DNA of 64,000 nucleotides from the NCBI RefSeq assembly GCF_900176515.1, contig NZ_FWXV01000002.1, positions 1,674,001-1,738,000 of the forward strand, in the 5' to 3' direction. Every line of letters starts with the position of its first letter. The stretch's first letter is position 1. Source of the stretch: Kibdelosporangium aridum (GTDB lineage Bacteria > Actinomycetota > Actinomycetes > Mycobacteriales > Pseudonocardiaceae). The notes beneath the pieces were generated by a model. The model saw nothing but the letters and a program-made list of their open reading frames with translations, made no database searches and was not told where the DNA came from. Made by a program: the position numbers and the translations under genes. Below, piece after piece: positions 58,388-64,000 of this stretch.

Positions 58388-58828
58388 TCACGTCCCCTCG
58401 ATCACGGGCCCCATGCTGCGCAGGGCGTCGGTCAGGATGGTGGCGTGGTCGAACGCCAACCCGCGTTCGATCGCGAGCGGTACCGGGATCCATTGCGCTG
58501 CTTGGGCATCATCGCCGGGCCATGGCATGGGATCCAGCACGGCGGTGTAGGCGGTGCTGATGACGTCGCCGCGTGGGTCACGTCCCGGCGTGTCGTACCG
58601 GTCAACCAGGGTCAGGGACACCGAAGCGGTCAGGCCGGTCTCCGCACCCAGGTAGCGCTGGGCGGCGTGCTCGGGTGTCTCCCCTGGGCGGACGTGGCCG
58701 CCGGGCAGCGCCCACCAGCCCGGGAACACATCGCTGGTGGCAATGCGCTGAATGAGCAACACGCACAGCACGCGGTTGTGGTCGCGGGCGAACAGCACGA
58801 TGTCGGCGGTGTGGTCGGTGCTCGTCAC
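58388..58828 (-). CDS. Nudix-fold protein with degenerate Nudix box
   Basis: About 146 residues from the GTG at 58828 (GGAGG ten bases upstream). The Nudix box reads G-H-V-R-P-G-E-T-P-E-H-A-A-Q-R-Y-L-G-A-E-T-G-L: the first Glu, Arg, last Glu and Gly are kept, but the REUxEE core is R-Y-L-G-A-E, so two catalytic-type Glu are replaced. It may bind rather than cleave nucleotides. Nudix genes are common in AICEs. Its stop (I-E-G-T-stop) is in a repeat motif that also precedes the next start. Confidence 0.85.
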   Translation of the reverse strand: MTSTDHTADIVLFARDHNRVLCVLLIQRIATSDVFPGWWALPGGHVRPGETPEHAAQRYLGAETGLTASVSLTLVDRYDTPGRDPRGDVISTAYTAVLDPMPWPGDDAQAAQWIPVPLAIERGLAFDHATILTDALRSMGPVIEGT

Positions 58829-59021
58829 GGTGGTCGAAACCTCCAAACGTCTGTCACTCTGCGTGACTTTCGATGGGTGTGGTGCGGAGAGGCACGTCCC
58901 TGGGAGGGAGCGGCGCACCACCGGCGCGGGGTGTGGTTTCCGGCTGGTTCCCGGAACTGTTGAGTGGTCGCCTCCCCGCGTCCCTGCGCGTTGTTCGCAC
59001 AGGCAGGGGCGGGGAGGCGGG

Positions 59022-59061
59022 CTCAGGGACACCAGCAGGGAGAACTCCCTGCCTCCCTGAG
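59022..59061 (-). terminator. Nested hairpin after the TraB-like gene
   Basis: CTCAGGGA and TCCCTGAG form the outer stem and GCAGGGAG-AA-CTCCCTGC the inner one, seven bases past the translocase stop. A second GC-rich inverted repeat (GCCTCCCCGC...GCGGGGAGGC) lies at about 58970-59020. Confidence 0.75.
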
Positions 59062-59068
59062 GGTCCGG

Positions 59069-61300
59069 CTACATTTCCAGCTCGTTGTCCGGGTCGTCGA
59101 ACGCCGCGTCCTGGTCACGGCGCGTGACCGCGTCGTGGATCAGGTCGGCCCGGACGTGCATGACGCCGCCGGTCTTGTACGGGGCGGCCTCGTGATCGGC
59201 GAGGAAGGCGGTCAGCTTCTCGAAGGTCCAGTCGGCGTACCGGGCGCGGTCGCGTTCGGTCAGCCGCTGCAGCACTTCCTGGGTCCGCATCTTGCGCTCC
59301 TCGCCCAGCACAGCGGCAATGTCGTCCAGCGGATCGTGCGCGTCGCCCGCGGTGATGGCGGCGCGGACGGTTGTTGCGATCTGGGCCTGGTCCCGCAGCT
59401 GCATCGCCCGCTCGGTGACACGGTGCGCGTCGGCCTGAGGCACGTAGAAACACCGCAGCAGACCGGGTTTGGCCATGAAGCCCCGCGCCATGCAGGTTCC
59501 GACGTCGCCGTCGCTCTCGTCAGTCTTCGGCTCCAGCCCCACCGCGGAGATGCCCGCCTTGTAGGAGCCGGTGCCCAGGATGGCGTCGTTGCCGGTCTGG
59601 TCCCCGATCGCGAAGCAGGCCTTGTTACTGATGATGCTGACGAGCTTGCGGGGGCAAGCGTCATTGGACGGTTCGGGGGTGAGGAAAACGAAGGTGATCG
59701 CGTATTTGCGGGCGGTGCTGACCACCTTGCACGCCACCTCGATCGCGGACTTGCCGTGCTCACCCATGAACAGGTTCTGACACTCGTCGATGATCACCAG
59801 CCGGGGCCGCAACCTCGGATCACGTTCGGCCAGCTCCCGGCTGACCTTCCGGGCGTCGATCCCGGCCGTCGCGTGCTCCCGCAATGCCTCACCACGCACC
59901 GTGCACTCGTCGAACAGGTTGTCCAGCAGGCGTTTGGCGTGGTCGACGGTGCCGGGTCCGCTGCCGGTGACCAGCGACCGCAACCGCGGTTTCATCGGTT
60001 CGTAGTCGGCGTTCTCCGCCATCACGACCACGTCGATGTCGACCAGCGGATCGAGCATCGCGCCCAGCACGAGGTTGATGGCCAGGGTCGACTTGCCTGA
60101 GCCCATCACGCCGCCCATCACGTAGTTGGCCTCGAACAACCGGCCCCGGACGACATCGCCCTTGATGGTCATCCCGACCGGGACCCCGGCGAAGTAATCG
60201 CAGGTTGCCGTAGGTAGGTCGGCCAGCAGCGGCCACGGATCAACCGGCCCGGACAGGGCCCCGGACTTGGCCACCCACAGGTCCAGCACACTGGGCTGCG
60301 GCTCGGTCGGCCACACCTCGTTGGGGTAGCGGACGAGGTTGTGCGCCAGCATCGCCTTGCGCTTGACGATCTCTTCCACCGGGCAGGCCGGCGGCAACGA
60401 CAGTTGCGCTCGCCAGCCCTTGCCGTCGATCACCGGCGGCATCAGGAACTGGATCCGCCAGCCCGCTTTGATCGCCTTGTTGAACCCGCTGATGTTCAGG
60501 TTCTTCAAGGCGTTGAGGATGGTGCCCTCATCGGGCAGTTCATCCATCCGGTCGGCGTCCTGCGCGGCGGCGTCGGCCGACATCCAGGTCGGTGTCCACT
60601 CGGCATGCGTGCGGCCCTTGTTCCACAAGTACACCAGCACTGCGGCGGTGAAACCGCTGATCAGAATGGTCCCGTAGGCGGTGGCGAACCACACTAGCCA
60701 GGCGATCGCGTCGATCACCGCGGTGATCGGGCCGATCACCTGGTCGATGTCCTCATGAGCGACCGCGAGGATCACCCCCAACGCCACCAGCAGTGCCGCG
60801 CCCGCCGCGACCGCCACCGCGCCCGCTTTGACCAGCGTGACCGGGGTGTCGACCCAGTCCATCGCCCGCTGGTGGCGGCGCTGTTTCTCCGCGACGTCCC
60901 GCGCTTCCCACTCGCGCAGCGCTTCCTGGTCGCCGGCCTGTTCCGCGGCGCGCATCTGCCGCTCGTAGCGGGCGGATCCGTGCGTGTCGCGCCAGTGTTT
61001 GAGCACGATCCCGGCCCCGGCGATCGGGTAGGACACGTTGCGCACCACCGCTTTGACCACCGTGACGGTCCGGCGGTGTGTCGCCGCGGCGCGCACAGCG
61101 TGCACCGCGAGCGTGACATCGCGCCGGTAGCCCTGGTATCGGGCCAAGGCCTGGGATTTCTGGCTGCGTCGCTGCTGGTACTCCTCTTCAGAGACCACTT
61201 CGGCGTCCACCACCGGCCCGGACCCAGCCGGTGGGGAAAGGTAGTGCACGTTGGCAAGCTCGCCCGACGGGTCCTCGCCGGGCGTGAGCCGGTCAGTCAT
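59069..61300 (-). CDS. TraB/FtsK-SpoIIIE-like DNA translocase
   Basis: About 743 residues from the ATG at 61300. The N-terminal cytoplasmic region is followed by two membrane segments (about 155-180 and 190-226). The motor domain has Walker A G-G-V-M-G-S-G-K-S-T at 396-405 and Walker B L-V-I-I-D-E at 501-506. The C-terminal region (about 680-743) may be the winged-helix DNA-reading domain (Y-A-D-W-T-F-E-K-L then H-V-R-A-D-L-I-H-D-A-V). AICE TraB proteins pump double-stranded DNA between hyphae. The ATG overlaps the previous stop, so it is cotranscribed with the Spd-like genes. Confidence 0.92.
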   Translation of the reverse strand: MTDRLTPGEDPSGELANVHYLSPPAGSGPVVDAEVVSEEEYQQRRSQKSQALARYQGYRRDVTLAVHAVRAAATHRRTVTVVKAVVRNVSYPIAGAGIVLKHWRDTHGSARYERQMRAAEQAGDQEALREWEARDVAEKQRRHQRAMDWVDTPVTLVKAGAVAVAAGAALLVALGVILAVAHEDIDQVIGPITAVIDAIAWLVWFATAYGTILISGFTAAVLVYLWNKGRTHAEWTPTWMSADAAAQDADRMDELPDEGTILNALKNLNISGFNKAIKAGWRIQFLMPPVIDGKGWRAQLSLPPACPVEEIVKRKAMLAHNLVRYPNEVWPTEPQPSVLDLWVAKSGALSGPVDPWPLLADLPTATCDYFAGVPVGMTIKGDVVRGRLFEANYVMGGVMGSGKSTLAINLVLGAMLDPLVDIDVVVMAENADYEPMKPRLRSLVTGSGPGTVDHAKRLLDNLFDECTVRGEALREHATAGIDARKVSRELAERDPRLRPRLVIIDECQNLFMGEHGKSAIEVACKVVSTARKYAITFVFLTPEPSNDACPRKLVSIISNKACFAIGDQTGNDAILGTGSYKAGISAVGLEPKTDESDGDVGTCMARGFMAKPGLLRCFYVPQADAHRVTERAMQLRDQAQIATTVRAAITAGDAHDPLDDIAAVLGEERKMRTQEVLQRLTERDRARYADWTFEKLTAFLADHEAAPYKTGGVMHVRADLIHDAVTRRDQDAAFDDPDNELEM

Positions 61301-61649
61301 GATCACGGTCCTTCCCGGACAGTTCCACGTCGTTTCCGCTGTCCCCCAACGGTTTCTGCGTCTCAGCGCGGTGGGAGCGGTGGCGGCGCGCGAGTTGAAT
61401 CTCGTGACTGGCCCACCCTGCTCCCACCACACCGGCCAGCACCGCCCACCAGCCATCCACCATGACGGCCAGCGCGAGCGGCACCCCGACCCCGACCAAT
61501 TCCAGCCCGTGCCAGCCCAGCCACGCCGCCACCCGCCGGGACGCGGCGGGGGACGTGACCCGACCGACCACCGCCGGGGCTGTGCTCGACCGGGGCTCGA
61601 CGGCGGGATCGGGCTGGCGGTTGATGTGCCTCGCGTTGTCCGCGGTCAC
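61293..61649 (-). CDS. Small membrane protein of the transfer operon
   Basis: A 118-residue protein. The polar N-terminus (about 45 residues) contains V-T-S-P, encoded by a repeat motif in the opposite orientation. Two membrane helices follow (L-V-G-V-G-V-P-L-A-L-A-V-M and A-V-L-A-G-V-V-G-A-G-W), then a basic, polar tail. The end overlaps the translocase ATG by eight bases. It is likely a Spd-type spread protein helping intermycelial transfer. Confidence 0.7.
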   Translation of the reverse strand: MTADNARHINRQPDPAVEPRSSTAPAVVGRVTSPAASRRVAAWLGWHGLELVGVGVPLALAVMVDGWWAVLAGVVGAGWASHEIQLARRHRSHRAETQKPLGDSGNDVELSGKDRDHD

Positions 61650-61664
61650 TGCGTCGTCACCTCC

Positions 61665-61892
61665 TCATGTGTTGTGCCGCAACGGTTCCTGCCGTGACCA
61701 CGACCCGTCGCCGGTGGAGACGCGGGTGGTGATCAGCCGGTCGATGCCGCTCATGCCCGCTTCCAGCAACCGGGCCACCGCCAGCAGCGGCAACCTGGCT
61801 AGGTGCAGCAGCAGAAACACCAGCAACGCGACGGTGAATTTGGCCAACGCCCACGTGCCGTACTTCTCCAGCACCTCACACGCGGACATCAC
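61665..61892 (-). CDS. Small membrane protein, SpdA-like
   Basis: About 75 residues (start at 61892 GTG or 61889 ATG; both overlap the previous stop). One hydrophobic helix A-K-F-T-V-A-L-L-V-F-L-L-L-H-L is followed by an amphipathic segment and a polar tail. Small membrane proteins in this position act in plasmid spread in Streptomyces; the assignment is by context. Confidence 0.6.
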   Translation of the reverse strand: MMSACEVLEKYGTWALAKFTVALLVFLLLHLARLPLLAVARLLEAGMSGIDRLITTRVSTGDGSWSRQEPLRHNT

Positions 61893-63049
61893 GCCACCTG
61901 CCGATCCGGCGTCTCTTGCGTGGTTTCGGCGACGTTCACGGAGGTGTGTGTGGCCAGTTCATCGCGCAGTTCACGAGCGAGCTTCACGCTGGTCCCGGCC
62001 GAACAGCCGGTTACTTCCTGAGCCCACTTGGCGGTGGGCATCACGCCCGGTGTGAGCGCGTTGCGAGCGGCGGCGAGGTAGTCGCCGTAGAGCACTCTGG
62101 CTTTCTTCGCCCGTGATGTGCGCCGTGCTTTCTTGGCTGGTGTCGTGCGTGTCGGCCGGTGCGGTTCACGAACCTGGTCGTCACGGTGTTCATGAACGTG
62201 GTCGGCAGCGTTGTCGTGAACCTGGCTGGCAGGGTTCACGAGCGGTCCAGTGTGGGTGGATGCGGCGTTGCCGGGGAGATCGGTGGGCAGCGCTGGGGAC
62301 CTCACGGCCAGCCACGGCGACGGCTGCTGCAGGGTGGCCAGCTCGCGCATGTGCTGAACCGCTGCCAACTCCGCCAGCATCCGCTCCCGCATCGCCGGGT
62401 CGTGAGCGGCGTTCGACGCGCGCAGCGCACGCCGCAGCCGGAGGTCTCGGAACACGACCCGCGGCGCGGAAGACAGGTGCGCCACCCGACCAGCAGCACG
62501 GTGGCGGGTGCGGGCCAACGCGTCCCGCTGATCATCGGCCAGACCCAGCCGGGACAGCAGCCGCTCTCGCACCTCACGGCCGACCTTCGCCCAGGTGGTC
62601 ATGCGCCCACCAGCAGCGTGCCGAATCTCGATCCCCAGCGCGAGGTGCAGCATCACCAAGCCCAGGATCGGGCCCAACGCCACCCGGGCGAGCCCCTCGA
62701 TCGGGCCGGACAGATCCAGCGCCATGTACGCCGATAGCCCGCACAGCATCCAGGCCACCAGCCGCGCCGGGCCAGGTCGACCCCTCGCCGACTGGACACC
62801 CGCACGCATCGCGTAACCACACGCGATCAACGCCACCTCGACCACCGCGAACATGATCGCCCGCTCCCAGATGGCTGTGATCCCCAGCCGCTCACCAAAA
62901 AACCGCCACGACGTATCCACCGACACGGCCAGCGACATCGCCGCCACCAGGTAGAACCCGCGTGCCCCAGCGGGACCACCCTTGCGGTGCTCTCGCCCGG
63001 ACTCGGTGGGCGCCCGCATCTGCTCCGCTGTGGACTGCTGTGTGGTCAT
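61889..63049 (-). CDS. DUF2637/SpdB-like membrane protein with C-terminal helix-turn-helix
   Basis: A 386-residue protein with a strong ribosome binding site (GGGAGGAGG). Four membrane helices lie at about 30-150 (F-Y-L-V-A-A-M-S-L-A-V-S-V-D-T-S; V-V-E-V-A-L-I-A-C-G-Y), then a long basic cytoplasmic region with R-L-R-R-A-L-R and a Lys/Arg stretch (A-K-K-A-R-R-T-S-R-A-K-K-A-R). The last about 60 residues (P-T-A-K-W-A-Q-E-V-T-G-C-S-A-G-T-S-V-K) are a helix-turn-helix. This DUF2637-like layout is common beside traB in AICEs and suggests a membrane-DNA tether in transfer. Confidence 0.82.
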   Translation of the reverse strand: MTTQQSTAEQMRAPTESGREHRKGGPAGARGFYLVAAMSLAVSVDTSWRFFGERLGITAIWERAIMFAVVEVALIACGYAMRAGVQSARGRPGPARLVAWMLCGLSAYMALDLSGPIEGLARVALGPILGLVMLHLALGIEIRHAAGGRMTTWAKVGREVRERLLSRLGLADDQRDALARTRHRAAGRVAHLSSAPRVVFRDLRLRRALRASNAAHDPAMRERMLAELAAVQHMRELATLQQPSPWLAVRSPALPTDLPGNAASTHTGPLVNPASQVHDNAADHVHEHRDDQVREPHRPTRTTPAKKARRTSRAKKARVLYGDYLAAARNALTPGVMPTAKWAQEVTGCSAGTSVKLARELRDELATHTSVNVAETTQETPDRQVA

Positions 63050-63314
63050 GGCTGATCACCTCCTCCCTGACAGCCGCCAGGGTTCGTAGGATTCCGACGC
63101 GCGAGTTGCCGCCGGACAATCTCTGGTGTGTCCTGATAGGACACTCTGACCGTGTCGGCGGCGCTGGCCTGCTGCCGCTTGCGGTCGGTCACGTTGTCTT
63201 ACGAACGATCGACACCCCGCCAGCCCAGCGAGGGCTTGCTGGAACCAGGGGGCAACCCGATCTGTGCGGCGGACGCGGGCAGCGCGGCGCCTGCCAGTGG
63301 AAGAGACCTGGCCC
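63050..63314. promoter_or_regulatory. Promoter/operator region of the transfer operon
   Basis: 265 bases without a gene, upstream of the SpdB-like gene. It contains the perfect palindrome at 63127-63143. AICE transfer genes are commonly repressed by GntR-type KorSA/Tra repressors; such a gene is not in the window. Confidence 0.5.
63127..63143. promoter_or_regulatory. 17-bp perfect palindrome, candidate operator
   Basis: GTGTCCTGATAGGACAC is two 7-bp arms around GAT, 78 bases upstream of the SpdB-like ATG. Size and symmetry fit a dimeric repressor site. The identity of the repressor is inference. Confidence 0.6.
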
Positions 63315-63500
63315 TTACGCGGGGCAGGCGGCCATCATCTGGCGCAGCCCGTGCAGCTCGGCGTGATCCACCGACAGGCGGTACCGGATCTTGATCAGGA
63401 TGTAGGCGGTCGCGAACTCACACCACGCCGCCTGGCGCGGTGGTTTCCAGTCGCTGGCGTCCCGGTCGCCCTTGCCATGGTTGACGCGGCGGGTGGTCAT
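63315..63500 (-). pseudogene. C-terminal remnant of an HNH (DUF1524/GmrSD-type) nuclease
   Basis: A 61-codon frame starting M-T-T-R-R-V-N-H-G-K-G-D-R-D. It matches the C-terminal end of actinobacterial secreted HNH/DUF1524 proteins (N-x-x-K-G-D-x-D-x-x-x-W-x-P-P, then W-C-x-x-A-T-x-x-I-x-x-K-x-R-Y-R-L-S-V-D). The upstream part with the D-R-E-H-V catalytic motif is absent, because the M23 gene ends only 38 bases before. It is therefore probably a truncated gene, although its ATG could still be used. Confidence 0.65.
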
Positions 63501-63537
63501 GCACACCACCCCGTGCCTGCGCCGACAGGGGGTGTGG

Positions 63538-64000
63538 TCAGTAGCGGATGCCGTGCCGCGACAGCCACGGCACCGGGTCCACACGCGCGCTGCGATCACC
63601 ACGCGGCCAGACCTCGAAATGCAGGTGCGGCCCGGTGGACTGGCCACGGGAACCGACCGTGGCGATCTGCTCCCCTGCGTCCACAGTGGAGCCCGTGCGC
63701 TGGTCGATGGTGTGCATGTGGCCGTAGACGGTGACTGTCCCGTCCGGGTGGCGGATCCGCATCCACAGGCCGAATCCGCTCGCGGGCCCGGCCTCGATCA
63801 CGGTGCCGGCGGTGACCGCGCGGATCGGGGTGCCGGTCGGGGCGGCGATGTCGATGCCGTAGTGCGGCCCGCCGCGGCGGGGCCCGTAACCGGAGGTGAA
63901 CCGTCCCTCAACAGGTTTGACGTAGCGGTTACCGCTCCCGGCGGGCGGGGACGTGACCGGAGGGGTGTCGGCGGTACTGGTGTGGTGATACGCCACCACC
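63538..64000 (-). CDS. M23-family peptidoglycan endopeptidase (5' end cut by window)
   Basis: The frame is open to the window edge; 153 codons are visible. The LytM domain has G-P-R-R-G-G-P-H-Y-G-I-D-I-A-A (H-x-x-x-D zinc motif) and G-P-H-L-H-F-E-V (H-x-H). V-T-S-P-P-A-G-S encoded by an inverted repeat motif lies in the linker before the domain. In conjugative elements such enzymes open peptidoglycan locally for transfer. The true start and any N-terminal membrane anchor or second catalytic domain lie beyond 64,000. Confidence 0.88.
   Translation of the reverse strand, partial: VVAYHHTSTADTPPVTSPPAGSGNRYVKPVEGRFTSGYGPRRGGPHYGIDIAAPTGTPIRAVTAGTVIEAGPASGFGLWMRIRHPDGTVTVYGHMHTIDQRTGSTVDAGEQIATVGSRGQSTGPHLHFEVWPRGDRSARVDPVPWLSRHGIRY

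Larger units (their letters stand above)
45045..63958. repeat. Dispersed directional motif GGGGACGTGAC, about 21 copies
   Basis: The exact core TCACGTCCC on the plus strand (motif on the minus strand) is within 12-mers starting at 45045, 46734, 47209, 47809, 48579, 50330, 51298, 51384, 52127, 52485, 54676, 54998, 55231, 55765, 56674, 58147, 58386 and 58576. The opposite orientation starts at 48188, 61549 and 63947. One-base variants occur near 44545, 46718, 57181, 57422, 57625 and 58890. I found no exact copy in 1-42400. Copies sit before starts, over stops, or in inter-domain linkers. Confidence 0.85.
42406..64000 (-). mobile_element. Actinomycete integrative and conjugative element (AICE), tRNA-proximal part
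   Basis: tRNA-Pro is followed by integrase, excisionase, replication ATPase, Prim-Pol, SSB, TraB/FtsK-like translocase and Spd-like membrane proteins. There is no relaxase or type IV secretion gene, as expected for AICEs that transfer double-stranded DNA through TraB. Nearly all genes are on the minus strand. A directional GGGGACGTGAC motif is confined to it. The right end is outside the window. Confidence 0.9.

Overview
The window is high-GC actinomycete chromosome with bacterial gene density. Gene content (leuA with an attenuator-type leader peptide, dnaX with the small SRP RNA, ybaB-recR, lysC-asd, a MelC1/MelC2 tyrosinase pair, many GTG and leaderless starts) suggests a filamentous actinomycete of the Pseudonocardiales type. 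Genus cannot be settled from the sequence alone.

Region 1 (1-42.3 kb) is chromosomal. From left to right it holds: a TetR fragment; two paralogous small membrane proteins; leuA behind a 13-codon Leu-rich leader; a tyrosinase and its copper chaperone next to a LysR regulator; a LacI regulator; a gene-free patch of GGCGCGCC-type repeats around a large inverted repeat; two complete oligopeptide ABC transporters in tandem on the minus strand (7.3-19.4 kb); a P-loop kinase; recR-ybaB; a cell-wall amidase; dnaX and ffs; a secreted trypsin-like protease; a nitroreductase and a membrane glycosyltransferase; lysC (with a likely internal beta-subunit start) overlapping asd; an IS481-type insertion that has cut off the end of an Xre regulator; an MFS exporter; a Fur-family regulator; a secreted protein; an esterase; a flavin reductase, OsmC/Ohr and Dps stress cluster; an S9 peptidase; an orphan two-TM SLATT-like protein of unusual composition; a YqeY/GatB-like protein; a metallophosphoesterase; and tRNA-Pro(CGG).

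Region 2 (42.4-64.0 kb) is the tRNA-proximal part of an actinomycete integrative and conjugative element (AICE) that continues past the window. Almost every gene is on the minus strand. Next to the tRNA lie a tyrosine integrase with an inserted LacI-type helix-turn-helix and an excisionase. Then come a cluster of 11 CCGGGTTT octamers, a P-loop replication ATPase, small genes, a P-loop kinase, a 28-bp iteron cluster with a divergent small gene, a C5 DNA methyltransferase, an HD-domain protein, a primase-polymerase, SSB, unknown proteins, a 990-residue modular protein, a degenerate Nudix protein, a TraB/FtsK-like translocase, Spd-like membrane proteins, an HNH-nuclease remnant and an M23 peptidase cut by the window edge. 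The set fits a RepPP-type AICE: integrase/excisionase for tRNA-site recombination, Prim-Pol plus ATPase plus SSB for replication, and TraB plus Spd proteins for double-stranded DNA transfer.

The most unusual signal is a short directional sequence, GGGGACGTGAC, with about 21 copies of its 9-bp core in the element and none that I found in the 42 kb of flanking chromosome. It sits just before start codons, supplies the stop codon of five open reading frames (always Gly-Thr-stop), or lies inside genes where it encodes G/K/R-D-V-T in inter-domain linkers. Nearly all copies point the same way up to about 58.6 kb, and the only two exact copies beyond the translocase gene point the other way. I know of no description of it. 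It behaves like an element-specific DNA address (translocase polarity signal, repressor stoperator, or start-associated sequence).
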